From Veillonella sp. AM51-8BH (lineage in GTDB: Bacteria; Bacillota; Negativicutes; Veillonellales; Veillonellaceae), in the NCBI RefSeq assembly GCF_003463825.1, contig NZ_QSDY01000007.1:1-56708 (forward strand): a stretch of DNA of 56,708 bases, written 5' to 3'. Both the position numbers and the translations under genes were made by a program. The notes below the pieces were generated by a model that saw nothing but the letters and a program-made list of their open reading frames with translations, was not told the DNA's origin and searched no databases. How positions within the stretch are numbered: position 1 is the first letter of the stretch; each line of letters starts with the position of its first letter. Of the stretch, positions 18,792 to 27,476 are shown piece after piece.

Positions 18792-19808
18792 TTATAGTAA
18801 TCGGAATATATCCTGAGTCGTTACATATAAGAATAATGCTACCATTAAAGCAACACCAACCATTTGAATATACATTAGTGCCTTAGCAGGTAATTTACGA
18901 CCTGTAATTGCTTCAGCCAAAATAATAATTAAATGACCACCATCTAATACAGGTAATGGTAAAAGATTGATAACCCCTAAGTTAATACTTAAAAATGCAG
19001 CAAAGCTCAAAAGTGGTGCAAAGCCAGATTGTGCAATAGTGCCAGCCATTTGTGAAATACCTACTGGGCCGGATAATTCTGCAGCTTGTGTGCCGCGAAT
19101 CATATCATACAAACCACTTAACATAGCAACAATTGTTTGACCAGTACGAGTAACAGCTAGACTCAAAGACTCGCCTATGCTATAACTTTCTCGTGTAAAA
19201 CTAGGATAAATACCAATTTTAGGACTATCTTGTTCCATTTTTGGAATCACTGTAGTTTCTACAGTTTCTCCGTCTCGATCTACCACAACGGTAACACCAT
19301 GGTTGGCAGTACCTTGTAAGCTAGGACGGATTTCATCCCACGTTGAAATCTTTTTACCATCAATAGTAATAATTCTATCATTTGATTGTAAATGAGCTTG
19401 TTCAGCGGCACTACCAGGGATGATATTACCAATAACAGGATCATTTGTATAGGTAAGATTACCTACTGTTGCATTGAGGCCAAAGAATAAAACAATGGCC
19501 AATAAAAAATTGAATACTGCCCCTGCAGAAATAACAATAAATTTCTTCCATGCAGGTTTAGTATAAAATGACCGTTCATTTAACGGCTCGTCAGGACTCA
19601 TGCCAGCAATACGATTAAAACCACCAAGAGGAATAATACGAATAGAATATAAGGTTTCCCCTTTTTGAACTTTAAATATGGCAGGTCCAAAACCTATGGC
19701 GAATTCGTCTACTTGCATACCCGACATTTTTGCTGTAATAAAATGGCCTAACTCATGAATAAACACGATTAAACCAAATACAAATATTGTGGCTAATGCC
19801 GTTGTCAT
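18792..19808 (-). CDS. rseP: site-2 zinc metalloprotease RseP
   Basis: A membrane-embedded zinc protease that cuts transmembrane anchors, typically of anti-sigma factors and remnant signal peptides. The zinc-binding HELGH is at residues 18-22 in the first membrane helix. The third zinc ligand motif LPLPVLDGGHL lies near the C-terminus. A PDZ domain (GNIIPGSAAEQAHLQSNDRI) is in the middle. At 338 residues it has one PDZ, like the Gram-positive RasP type. It follows dxr and precedes ispG, as in many Firmicutes. Confidence 0.94.
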   Translation of the reverse strand: MTTALATIFVFGLIVFIHELGHFITAKMSGMQVDEFAIGFGPAIFKVQKGETLYSIRIIPLGGFNRIAGMSPDEPLNERSFYTKPAWKKFIVISAGAVFNFLLAIVLFFGLNATVGNLTYTNDPVIGNIIPGSAAEQAHLQSNDRIITIDGKKISTWDEIRPSLQGTANHGVTVVVDRDGETVETTVIPKMEQDSPKIGIYPSFTRESYSIGESLSLAVTRTGQTIVAMLSGLYDMIRGTQAAELSGPVGISQMAGTIAQSGFAPLLSFAAFLSINLGVINLLPLPVLDGGHLIIILAEAITGRKLPAKALMYIQMVGVALMVALFLYVTTQDIFRLL

Positions 19809-19816
19809 ATATACTC

Positions 19817-20962
19817 CTATACCATCAATGATGTAGCCTTTTCACGAGCCCATCTATCGATAGCTAATAAATTGTCTAACGTAAAGTCATCTTCAGATCC
19901 CATAGATTCTAGAACTGATGTAACGACTTTGTAAATATCACCAAAGGCGATTTTATCATCTAAAAATGCATAAACTGCTGTTTCATTTGCAGCATTAAAT
20001 ACGGCTGGTTTAAAGCCACTTGCTCGTCCTACTTCATAAGCAAGACGAAGAGCAGGAAAATCATCATATCGTGGCGGCAAAAACTCCAATTGTAAGGATT
20101 TAGTAAAATCAAGATGATTCATACTTAAAACTTCACGTTTTGGATATGTTAAAGCATATTGAATAGGCTCGCGCATGTCTGGATTCCCCATTTGAGCTAA
20201 TATAGCCCCATCTTTCATACGTATCATAGAATGAACGATACTTTGAGGATGTACCACAACATCAATATGATCAAAATCAAAACCAAATAGCCAATGAGCT
20301 TCGATTACCTCTAAGCCCTTGTTAAATAGAGATGCAGAGTCGATAGTAATCTTATTGCCCATATTCCAAGTTGGATGTCGCAAGCAATCTGCAGCTGTGG
20401 CAGTTTGAATCTTATCAGAATCCCAAGTCCGTAAAGGACCACCAGAAGCTGTAACGATTAAAGAATCAACATTATCGCGAGCTTGTCCTTCTAAGCATTG
20501 GAAAATAGCACTGTGCTCACTATCAATAGGTAAAATTTGTACACCATACTCTTTCGCTAAGGATGTAATCAATGGGCCACCGGCCACTAATGTTTCTTTA
20601 TTAGCAAGACCAATGGTCTTACCTTTTTTGATGGCCTCCACAGTAGGTTCAATACCAGCAGCACCTACAATAGCAGTTACAACCATAGTAGCTTCTTGAA
20701 TTGTTGCTGCCGCAATGAGCGCTTCCTTGCCACCTACAAGTTTTGTATGACCTGTATAGCGGCCTTGTAGCTCTTTAAAAGCATTTTCATCAACTAATCC
20801 AGCTACTAATGGCTGATATTCTTTAATTTGTTGTTCTAAGAGGTCAATATTATGATGTGCCACTAAGGCAACCACCTTGAATTGATCTGGATGTTGAGAC
20901 ACTACATCTAGTGTCTGTGTACCGATTGAGCCAGTACTGCCAATAATACTTAGGTATTTCAT
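19817..20962 (-). CDS. dxr: 1-deoxy-D-xylulose 5-phosphate reductoisomerase
   Basis: Dxr makes MEP from DXP using NADPH, the committed step of the MEP pathway. The dinucleotide-binding GSTGSIGTQTLDV starts at residue 8. The metal/substrate-binding DSEHSAIFQCL is near 147, and the flexible substrate lid (TWNMGNKITIDSASL) is near 198. The 381-residue length is typical. It lies between cdsA and rseP with short gaps, so the isoprenoid steps are co-expressed with undecaprenyl-PP synthase. Confidence 0.97.
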   Translation of the reverse strand: MKYLSIIGSTGSIGTQTLDVVSQHPDQFKVVALVAHHNIDLLEQQIKEYQPLVAGLVDENAFKELQGRYTGHTKLVGGKEALIAAATIQEATMVVTAIVGAAGIEPTVEAIKKGKTIGLANKETLVAGGPLITSLAKEYGVQILPIDSEHSAIFQCLEGQARDNVDSLIVTASGGPLRTWDSDKIQTATAADCLRHPTWNMGNKITIDSASLFNKGLEVIEAHWLFGFDFDHIDVVVHPQSIVHSMIRMKDGAILAQMGNPDMREPIQYALTYPKREVLSMNHLDFTKSLQLEFLPPRYDDFPALRLAYEVGRASGFKPAVFNAANETAVYAFLDDKIAFGDIYKVVTSVLESMGSEDDFTLDNLLAIDRWAREKATSLMV

Positions 20963-20980
20963 AAGCTTACCTCTATTAGA

Positions 20981-21805
20981 TTAGTACGAAAAGAGTAATA
21001 TGTATATCAATGTAATAGGAGCCGCAAATAATAAACTATCAAAACGATCCAATACACCACCATGACCTGGTAGTAAAGTACCAGAATCTTTCACATTACA
21101 TAATCGTTTAATCTTTGATTCAAATAAATCACCTAATGGTGCAAGTATACCGCTAATCATACCAACATGAATGCCCATCCACCATGGAATGCCTACGATA
21201 TACGAAAATACAGCGCCTGTAATAATACAGCCGATAAAGCCACCAATAAAACCTTCTAGTGTTTTATTGGGACTAATGGATGGAACAATTTTACGTTTAC
21301 CAAAGGCACGACCAGCAAAATAAGCAAAAGTATCACTAGCCCACGTTGTAAACAACACTAACCAAAGAGTAATTGTTCCCCAATTATATAATTCAAATGG
21401 CATTGATAGAGACATGTATATAGAGTCATGACGAATCATGAGCAAAGAAATCATGCCAATACCAACATATAATAAGCCAAATACACTAAATGAAACACTA
21501 GCTAAAGAGTATTTGTTTTCACCAAATGTACATAACATATAATTGGCTGATAAACTCAATACTAATATAGCTATTGCTAGAATATACTGATGACATGCAA
21601 AGGCAATCATCAATAATAAAATACTAATATAGCCCCATAAAATGGACATACGCACATGTTTAGCTTTACCTAGTAAAACAAACTCACGCCAACCCAATAG
21701 AGCTAATAATGTAATAAGAATATCATATACAGGTCCGCCTAATGTAATGGCCCCTAAGGCAATAATAAAACCTATAACAGCGGTTATAACACGTGTTTTT
21801 AACAT
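20981..21805 (-). CDS. cdsA: phosphatidate cytidylyltransferase CdsA
   Basis: CdsA makes CDP-diacylglycerol from phosphatidate and CTP, the precursor of all phospholipid head groups. It is an integral membrane protein with about seven or eight hydrophobic helices. The family signature is present near the C-terminal third: SDTFAYFAGRAFG, then SISPNKTLEGFIGG and GDLFESKIKR. The 274-residue length is normal. It starts 3 bp after uppS and precedes dxr. Confidence 0.95.
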   Translation of the reverse strand: MLKTRVITAVIGFIIALGAITLGGPVYDILITLLALLGWREFVLLGKAKHVRMSILWGYISILLLMIAFACHQYILAIAILVLSLSANYMLCTFGENKYSLASVSFSVFGLLYVGIGMISLLMIRHDSIYMSLSMPFELYNWGTITLWLVLFTTWASDTFAYFAGRAFGKRKIVPSISPNKTLEGFIGGFIGCIITGAVFSYIVGIPWWMGIHVGMISGILAPLGDLFESKIKRLCNVKDSGTLLPGHGGVLDRFDSLLFAAPITLIYILLFSY

Positions 21806-21808
21806 TTT

Positions 21809-22573
21809 TTATTCCTCATCACGTAAGCCACCAAACCGGCGTTCTCGTTTTTGATATGCTGCAACAGCCTCTAATAATGTTTCCTTAGTGAAATCTGGCC
21901 AATGTAAATCAGTAAACCAGAATTCAGCGTAAGCTAGCTGCCACAATAAAAAGTTACTAATTCTAAAATCACTACTTGGACGAATTAACAAGTCTACATC
22001 GCTAAACTCTTTAGTGAAAAGTTGGGAACTAACATAGTCTTCTGTAATCTCGTCTGTAGTAATAGTTCCATCCACAACAGAATTTGTAATATCGCGGATA
22101 GTTCTTACTATTTCATCACGCCCCCCATAGTTTATTGCTAACTGTAAGGTAAGGCCTGTATTATTCTGAGTTAATAATTCGGCATCGCGAATAATCTTTT
22201 GAAGCTCATCTGAAAGAGCACCGATATATCCAATAAAGCGAATACGCACATTATGTTCATGCATATACTTAACATTATTATTTAAGTATTCTTTTATGAG
22301 AGCCATAAGTAAAGAAACTTCCTGTTCAGGACGCTTCCAGTTCTCTGTGGAGAAGCCATATACCGTAAGAGCTCTAATTCCAATCTCATCTGCAGCAATA
22401 ACAATCTGCTTTAATACGTCGGCCCCTGCGCGGTGTCCCATTGATCGTGGCATGCCTCTTCGTTTTGCCCAACGACCATTGCCATCCATAATAATAGCAA
22501 CATGTTTTGGTATCACATTACTATCAATAACAGGCGTATCAGATGGTTTACGGTTAAATAATTTCTTTAGCAT
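21809..22573 (-). CDS. uppS: undecaprenyl diphosphate synthase UppS
   Basis: A cis-prenyltransferase that elongates FPP with IPP to C55-PP, the lipid carrier for cell wall and LPS synthesis. The catalytic aspartate sits in AIIMDGNGRWAKRRG near residue 29. The substrate-binding GFSTENW and the C-terminal DLLIRPSSDFRISNFLLWQ are present. The 254-residue length is typical. The ATG at 22573 has GAGGT 8 bp upstream, and the gene start overlaps the end of the small gene before it by 20 bp. Confidence 0.96.
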   Translation of the reverse strand: MLKKLFNRKPSDTPVIDSNVIPKHVAIIMDGNGRWAKRRGMPRSMGHRAGADVLKQIVIAADEIGIRALTVYGFSTENWKRPEQEVSLLMALIKEYLNNNVKYMHEHNVRIRFIGYIGALSDELQKIIRDAELLTQNNTGLTLQLAINYGGRDEIVRTIRDITNSVVDGTITTDEITEDYVSSQLFTKEFSDVDLLIRPSSDFRISNFLLWQLAYAEFWFTDLHWPDFTKETLLEAVAAYQKRERRFGGLRDEE

Positions 22574-22805
22574 AGTCTACCTCGATAGAATTTCCGAAGT
22601 CGCTGGCAATCATTGGTCTATACACTAGTATATGTAAACACTCATCAACCTTGGTAATACGTGCTACATAAAATCCTTTATCAGCAATATCAAAAAAGCG
22701 ATTAAAGGATCCCCCAATCATTACCTTAAAAGGAATATGGGCAGCCTGCAAACGAGACTTTGCAAGCTGCCATGGCATTCCAATAAGGCTATTAGAATCT
22801 AACAT
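22554..22805 (-). CDS. 83-residue conserved-looking hypothetical protein
   Basis: I do not recognise this family. The protein has 83 residues and mixed composition, with no signal peptide, membrane helix or cysteine pattern. It begins MLDSNSLIGMPWQLAKSRLQ, which could be a helical start, followed by alternating hydrophobic segments suggesting beta strands (FKVMIGGSFNRFF, FYVARITKV, LHILVYRP). Its ATG shares one base with the frr stop, and its end overlaps uppS by 20 bp in another frame. This tight coupling supports a real translated gene. A link to ribosome recycling or isoprenoid synthesis is only positional. Confidence 0.65.
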   Translation of the reverse strand: MLDSNSLIGMPWQLAKSRLQAAHIPFKVMIGGSFNRFFDIADKGFYVARITKVDECLHILVYRPMIASDFGNSIEVDYAKEII

Positions 22806-23365
22806 TATACTTCTAATACATCCTTTTCTTTTACTGCTTTTAACTCATCAATCTGCTTAATTTTAGCATCTGTAAGTTTTTGAATTTGATCTAAACCGTC
22901 TTTAGCATCATCTTCAGTAATTGTTTTAGCTTTCTCTTCTTTTTTCAATGCATCATTTACATCACGACGAATATTTCGTACTGCAACTTTAGCATCTTCA
23001 GCTTTTTTATGAACAACTTTAACGATTTCTTTACGACGTTCCTCAGTCAATTGAGGAATAGTCAATCGGATTTGAGCACCATCATTACCTGGATTTAAAC
23101 CAAGATCAGATTGTAAGATTGCTTTTTCAATAGCACCAATCATAGTTTTATCCCAAGGTGCAATAACAATCATACGCGGCTCAGGCACGGAGATATTTGC
23201 AACTTGGTTAATTGGAGATGGGCTACCATAATAGTCAACCATTACTTTGTCAAGCAATGCTACACTAGCACGGCCTGTACGAATAGATGCAAATTCATGT
23301 TTTAAAGCCTCAATAGACTTATTCATGCGTTCTTCTGCTTGTTGCAACAATTCTTTAATTTCCAT
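22805..23365 (-). CDS. frr: ribosome recycling factor
   Basis: RRF acts with EF-G to split post-termination ribosomes. The protein is 186 residues, the normal size, with the conserved N-terminal helix (ALKHEFASIRTGRASVALLDKV), the PEPRMIVIAPWDK segment and the long C-terminal helices. It lies 5 bp downstream of pyrH and is coupled to the small unknown gene that follows. Confidence 0.97.
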   Translation of the reverse strand: MEIKELLQQAEERMNKSIEALKHEFASIRTGRASVALLDKVMVDYYGSPSPINQVANISVPEPRMIVIAPWDKTMIGAIEKAILQSDLGLNPGNDGAQIRLTIPQLTEERRKEIVKVVHKKAEDAKVAVRNIRRDVNDALKKEEKAKTITEDDAKDGLDQIQKLTDAKIKQIDELKAVKEKDVLEV

Positions 23366-23370
23366 TTGAA

Positions 23371-24096
23371 TTATTCTCCTCGAACTATGGTACCAATCTC
23401 TTCACCTTTAGCGGCTTTTGTAATGTTACCAGGAATGTCCATGCTAAATACAATAATAGGGATATTATTATCTTTACATAAAGTTGTGGATGTTGCATCC
23501 ATAACCTTTAATTCTTTTGTGATGATATCATTATATGTTAATTCATCAAATTTAACGGCATTAGGATTCGTTTTAGGATCAGAATCATATACACCGTCAG
23601 CAAACTTCTTCGCCATCAAAATTGCATCTGCTTCAATTTCAGCAGCGCGCAATGCAGCTGTTGTGTCTGTAGAGAAGTATGGTTTACCAAGACCTGCACC
23701 GAAGATAACGATACGTTTTTTCTCTAAGTGACGAATTGCACGACGACGAATATAAGGTTCTGCAATTTCTTGCATTTCGATAGCAGTTTGAACACGAGTG
23801 TCTACGCCTGCTTGTTCTAATGCATCTTGCAATGCTAAGGAGTTCATTACTGTTGCTAGCATACCCATATAGTCAGCTGTAGCACGATCCATACCTTGGT
23901 TACTACCAGCTAACCCTCTCCACAAGTTACCGCCACCAACAACAATTGCGATTTCTAAATCAGTGGATTTTGCTAAAGCAGCAATTTCTTTTGCAAATTC
24001 TTCAACAACATCAGGGTTAATACCAAAACCTTGTTCACCCGCTAATGCTTCACCACTCAACTTCAAAACAATACGTCTAAAGTTTCTCTTTGCCAT
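23371..24096 (-). CDS. pyrH: UMP kinase PyrH
   Basis: Amino-acid-kinase-fold UMP kinase that makes UDP from UMP and ATP. Diagnostic segments are [13 protein letters not shown] (residues 7-19), [12 protein letters not shown] (about 51-62), the [15 protein letters not shown] region and the [14 protein letters not shown] loop (about 131-144). The 241-residue length is typical. It lies between tsf and frr in the conserved rpsB-tsf-pyrH-frr order. Confidence 0.97.
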   Translation of the reverse strand: MAKRNFRRIVLKLSGEALAGEQGFGINPDVVEEFAKEIAALAKSTDLEIAIVVGGGNLWRGLAGSNQGMDRATADYMGMLATVMNSLALQDALEQAGVDTRVQTAIEMQEIAEPYIRRRAIRHLEKKRIVIFGAGLGKPYFSTDTTAALRAAEIEADAILMAKKFADGVYDSDPKTNPNAVKFDELTYNDIITKELKVMDATSTTLCKDNNIPIIVFSMDIPGNITKAAKGEEIGTIVRGE

Positions 24097-24117
24097 GTGT
24101 TTACTCCTCTATTGCAA

Positions 24118-24149
24118 AATAAGAGAACACTGTACGGTGTTCTCTTATT
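24118..24149 (-). terminator. hairpin with short T-run between tsf and pyrH
   Basis: On the minus strand AATAAGAGAACAC pairs perfectly with GTGTTCTCTTATT over 13 bp, followed by TTTT then GC. It lies just after tsf. The short T-run suggests partial termination that would lower pyrH and downstream expression relative to rpsB-tsf. Confidence 0.6.
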
Positions 24150-24158
24150 ATTTCTTAA

Positions 24159-24839
24159 TTATTTACCAACAGATGCCATTACTTCAGCTACGAAGTCATC
24201 TTGGCGTTTTTCAATGCCTTCGCCCAAACCGTAGCGAACAAAACGACGTACGTTGATGTTTTCACCGATTTTTGCAATATTTTCATTAATGATGTCTGTA
24301 ACAGTTTTGTCGCCATCTTTAATGAATACTTGTTCTAATAGGCAGTTTTCTTTATAGAATTTTTCAATACGACCAGCAACCATTTTTTCCAAAACAGCTT
24401 CAGGTTTTGGTTTACGGCCAGCTTTAACGTCTTCTTCAGCTTCTACTTTAGCTTGTTCCAACAATACTTGTTTTTCGTGTTCGATTACTTCAGCAGGAAC
24501 TTCTTCACGGTTCAAGTATGTAGGGTTTACAGCTGCGATTTGCATAGCGATATCGCGTGCCAAGTTTTGGAAATCATCAGTTTTAGCAACGAAGTCAGTT
24601 TCGCAGTTAACTTCTACCAATACACCGATACGGCCACCAGCGTGGATGTAAGATTGTACTACACCTTCAGCTGCGATACGACCAGCTTTTTTAGCTGCAG
24701 CAGCCAAACCTTTTTCACGAAGAAGGTCAACCGCTTTTTCGATATTACCGTCAGTTTCAACCAATGCTTTTTTAGCGTCCATCATACCTGCGCCAGTCAT
24801 GTCGCGCAATTCTTTTACCAAAGCAGCAGTAATTGCCAT
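24159..24839 (-). CDS. tsf: elongation factor Ts
   Basis: EF-Ts is the nucleotide exchange factor of EF-Tu. The N-terminal UBA-like domain has [20 protein letters not shown]; the core has the EF-Tu-contacting CETDFVAKT. At 226 residues it is shorter than E. coli EF-Ts (about 280), with a reduced second core subdomain, a form found in several other bacterial lineages. AGGAGG precedes the ATG. It follows rpsB after 115 bp containing a hairpin. Confidence 0.96.
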   Translation of the reverse strand: MAITAALVKELRDMTGAGMMDAKKALVETDGNIEKAVDLLREKGLAAAAKKAGRIAAEGVVQSYIHAGGRIGVLVEVNCETDFVAKTDDFQNLARDIAMQIAAVNPTYLNREEVPAEVIEHEKQVLLEQAKVEAEEDVKAGRKPKPEAVLEKMVAGRIEKFYKENCLLEQVFIKDGDKTVTDIINENIAKIGENINVRRFVRYGLGEGIEKRQDDFVAEVMASVGK

Positions 24840-24864
24840 TATTTTGTTCCTCCTAGTACTAATT

Positions 24865-24893
24865 AAGGTAAGGATATAGTCCTTACCCTAATT
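24865..24893 (-). other. stem-loop in the rpsB-tsf spacer
   Basis: On the minus strand GGTAAGGA pairs with TCCTTACC around a 5-base loop, and flanking AATTA/TAATT extends the stem beyond one mismatch. No T-run follows, so this is more likely an RNA-processing or stability element than a terminator. It ends about 15 bases before the tsf Shine-Dalgarno sequence. Confidence 0.5.
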
Positions 24894-24954
24894 ATATATG
24901 TTATAGATTTATCTTTCAAATGCTAATCAGAAATGATTAAGTAGCTTAACAGAA

Positions 24955-25668
24955 TTATTCTGCAGCTTCAGCACCGTCTAAAGATTCGCCTTGACGACCT
25001 TCAAGAACAGCGTCTGCCATTTTACCAGCCAACAATTTTACAGCGCGGATAGCGTCATCATTTGCTGGGATTGGGAATTCTACTTCATCAGGATCGCAGT
25101 TAGTGTCAACTGTTGCAACAACTGGAATACCCAATTTTTTAGCTTCTGCAATAGCGATTTTTTCTTTTTTAGGATCAACTACGAAAAGAGCACCTGGCAT
25201 TTTAGGCATATCTTTGATACCGCCAAGATATTTTTCCAATTTTTCCATTTCATGACGAAGACCGATAACTTCTTTTTTAGGCAATACTTCGAAAGTACCA
25301 TCTTCTGCCATAGCTTCCAATTGTTTTAAACGTTTAATACGAGTTTCAATTGTTTTGAAGTTAGTCAACATACCGCCCAACCAACGTTCGTTAACGAAGA
25401 ACATGTTAGCACGGATAGCTTCTTCTTTAATAGCTTCTTGAGCTTGTTTTTTAGTACCTACGAACAAGATTACTTCGCCTTGGGAAGCAACTTCACGCAA
25501 GAAATTGTAAGCTTCTTCTACTTTTTTAACTGTTTTGGACAAGTCAATGATATAAATACCATTGCGTTCAGTGAAGATGAATTTCGCCATTTTAGGGTTC
25601 CATCTTCTAGTCTGATGACCAAAGTGTACACCAGCCTCTAATAATTGTTTCATTGATACTACTGCCAT
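24955..25668 (-). CDS. rpsB: 30S ribosomal protein S2
   Basis: Primary 30S protein S2, 237 residues. Hallmarks are [19 protein letters not shown], the IIDLSKT strand, [25 protein letters not shown] and the [14 protein letters not shown] segment. The coiled-coil insertion and acidic C-terminal tail (LDGAEAAE) are typical. AGGAGGTG precedes the ATG. It is the first gene of its cluster, with its own promoter and a roughly 100-nt leader that may mediate autoregulation. Confidence 0.98.
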   Translation of the reverse strand: MAVVSMKQLLEAGVHFGHQTRRWNPKMAKFIFTERNGIYIIDLSKTVKKVEEAYNFLREVASQGEVILFVGTKKQAQEAIKEEAIRANMFFVNERWLGGMLTNFKTIETRIKRLKQLEAMAEDGTFEVLPKKEVIGLRHEMEKLEKYLGGIKDMPKMPGALFVVDPKKEKIAIAEAKKLGIPVVATVDTNCDPDEVEFPIPANDDAIRAVKLLAGKMADAVLEGRQGESLDGAEAAE

Positions 25669-25767
25669 TGTGGCACCTCCTGTTAATTAACCTCCGCCGC
25701 TTCATCCTTCGGGTCACCCAAAATTAGGCACAGTACCGAAGTCCACCGACGTGCATATTTTTCATAC
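25669..25767 (-). promoter_or_regulatory. rpsB leader, candidate S2 autoregulatory RNA
   Basis: The predicted transcript starts about 100 nt before rpsB. Within the leader CTTCGG (minus strand of 25736-25741) can pair with CCGAAG (minus strand of 25707-25712), and GGGTGACCC lies inside the closed loop. The GC-rich block contrasts with the AT-rich surroundings. Structured leaders bound by S2 are known in other bacteria; this assignment is inference. Confidence 0.4.
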
Positions 25768-25773
25768 CCAGTA

Positions 25774-25802
25774 ATTTTACCAAAAAATTATTCTAAAAGC
25801 AA
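25774..25802 (-). promoter_or_regulatory. predicted promoter of the rpsB-tsf cluster
   Basis: Minus-strand TTGCTT (25797-25802) and TAAAAT (25774-25779) are spaced by exactly 17 bp, placing transcription start near 25767. It lies immediately after the terminator-like hairpin that follows rpe. Confidence 0.7.
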
Positions 25803-25804
25803 GC

Positions 25805-25841
25805 AAGGAGTGAGGATTTATTTAAGAAAACCTCACTCCTT
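25805..25841. terminator. hairpin terminator between rpe and rpsB
   Basis: AAGGAGTGAGG and CCTCACTCCTT form a perfect 11-bp stem with a 15-base A/T-rich loop. On the minus strand it is followed by GCTTGCTTTTAG, a weak T-run, and it probably ends transcripts arriving from rpe. It lies directly upstream of the rpsB promoter. Confidence 0.6.
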
Positions 25842-25954
25842 CTATTTGATTATAAAATTATTTTTCTAGTAGCTATTATTTCAAAACATAATACTGTTTA
25901 GATACTACTCATATTATTAAGATAGTAAACTCAAAATAACAATTATTATAATAA

Positions 25955-26603
25955 CTAGTTATTTCGAATGGCCTCAATCATATTTGCTCGATCATCAGCG
26001 CCAAACACAGCGGAACCAGCAACTAAAATTGTAGCACCTGCTCGTTTAATAGGTACACAAGTAATATCATTAATACCACCATCTACTTCAATAACTGCAG
26101 TTGTGTTGTCCACTTCTTCCAATAGCATTTTAGCTTGTTTAACTTTTTTAATAGCGTTTGGAATAAAGGATTGACCACCAAAGCCAGGATTTACGGACAT
26201 AATTAAAATCATATCAAGATCAGCTGCTACATCCTCCAATAAAGATACTGGTGTACCTGGATTAAGTGATACCCCTGCTTTCATACCACATTGTTTGATA
26301 TGTTGAATCAATCGATGCATATGAGGCACTGTTTCTTGATGGAATGTAAAATACTCTACACCAATCTTTGCAAGCTCTTCAACATAATCACCAGGATTTG
26401 TAACCATTAAATGCACATCAAATGGTAATTGTGTATAAGGGCGAATTGCTTTCACTATAGGCCCCAAATGTTAAGTTTGGTACAAAATGACCATCCATAA
26501 TATCAATGTGTAATAAGTCAGCTCCCGCTAATTCAATAGATTTTATTTCTTCGCTTAATGTTGCAAAGTTTGCAGAAAGCATAGATGGTGCTATTTTAAT
26601 CAT
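25955..26603 (-). CDS. rpe: ribulose-phosphate 3-epimerase, frameshifted here
   Basis: Rpe interconverts ribulose-5-P and xylulose-5-P in the pentose phosphate pathway. The TIM-barrel family segments are all visible: [49 protein letters not shown] and VDGGIN. The frame breaks at 26462-26465, where a run of four G (minus strand) should be three. Removing one G turns NLTFGAYSE into [13 protein letters not shown] and gives 215 residues. It follows rsgA directly, as in Bacillus. Confidence 0.94.
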
Positions 26604-26604
26604 T

Positions 26605-27468
26605 TTAAAACCTCTTTCGTTGACTCTCTATATCATTACGTATAGACATATAGGCATCATATCGTCCTTGATGAATATGTCCTGCCTCTAAAGCATCTTT
26701 TATGCCACAAATAGGTTCATGTTCATGATAGCAAGGATTAAATTTACATGTATCAACATAATCACTAAATTCAGGGAATAACGTAGGTAACCGTTCTAAT
26801 GAAACATCATTGAACTCAATGGCGCTAAAGCCTGGTGTATCCATGATAAAGGAATTTGAATCCAAACTATATAAGGAAGCATGACGAGTAGTATGTTTAC
26901 CACGCTTAATTTTGTCACTAACCTCTCCCGTTTGGAATGCAAACTTAGGGTCCACTGCATTTAATAAACTACTTTTACCAACCCCGGAAGGACCTGCAAA
27001 AGCAGTTACCTTGTGTTCTAAGACATGACGTAAGTCATCAATACCAGTCATATTATATGTTGATGTCATCAATACTTCATAGCCGATAGATTGATAAAGT
27101 TTTACCATCTCTTCCGTATCTGAATCCATCAAATCACATTTGTTGATACATAATACAATAGGAATATCTGCATGCTCAATCATAACCAACATTTTATTGA
27201 GCAATAACTCATTAATATCCGGCTCATGGGCAGCTACAACCAATACAACTTGGTCTATATTGGCTACCGCAGGTCTTACCATAGCATTATGACGATCATG
27301 GATGGACTCAACGAATCCATCCGCTGAAATCGTAACACGGTCACCAACAAGTAAACTGTAGCGACCTTTCTTTAATCTGCCTCGAACTTTACATTCATGA
27401 ACAGTACTGTTATCGTCTTGTACGTAAAAGTAACCATTCATATTTTTGACAACAATGCCTGTAATCAT
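26605..27468 (-). CDS. rsgA: ribosome small subunit-dependent GTPase RsgA
   Basis: A circularly permuted GTPase that assists late 30S maturation. Motif order is permuted as expected: G4 CINKCDL comes before G1 GPSGVGKSS and G3 DTPGF. An N-terminal OB domain ([15 protein letters not shown]) and a C-terminal zinc site ([15 protein letters not shown]) are present. The 287-residue length is normal. It lies between prkC and rpe. Confidence 0.96.
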   Translation of the reverse strand: MITGIVVKNMNGYFYVQDDNSTVHECKVRGRLKKGRYSLLVGDRVTISADGFVESIHDRHNAMVRPAVANIDQVVLVVAAHEPDINELLLNKMLVMIEHADIPIVLCINKCDLMDSDTEEMVKLYQSIGYEVLMTSTYNMTGIDDLRHVLEHKVTAFAGPSGVGKSSLLNAVDPKFAFQTGEVSDKIKRGKHTTRHASLYSLDSNSFIMDTPGFSAIEFNDVSLERLPTLFPEFSDYVDTCKFNPCYHEHEPICGIKDALEAGHIHQGRYDAYMSIRNDIESQRKRF

Positions 27469-27476
27469 AATTCCCC

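Noticed and set aside
23339..23731. 130-residue plus-strand frame across frr and pyrH
   Set aside because: It lies opposite two certain genes, has no ribosome site and shows no recognisable protein features.
26418..26603. Short independent 61-residue protein
   Set aside because: It is the N-terminus of ribulose-phosphate epimerase, interrupted by one extra G.
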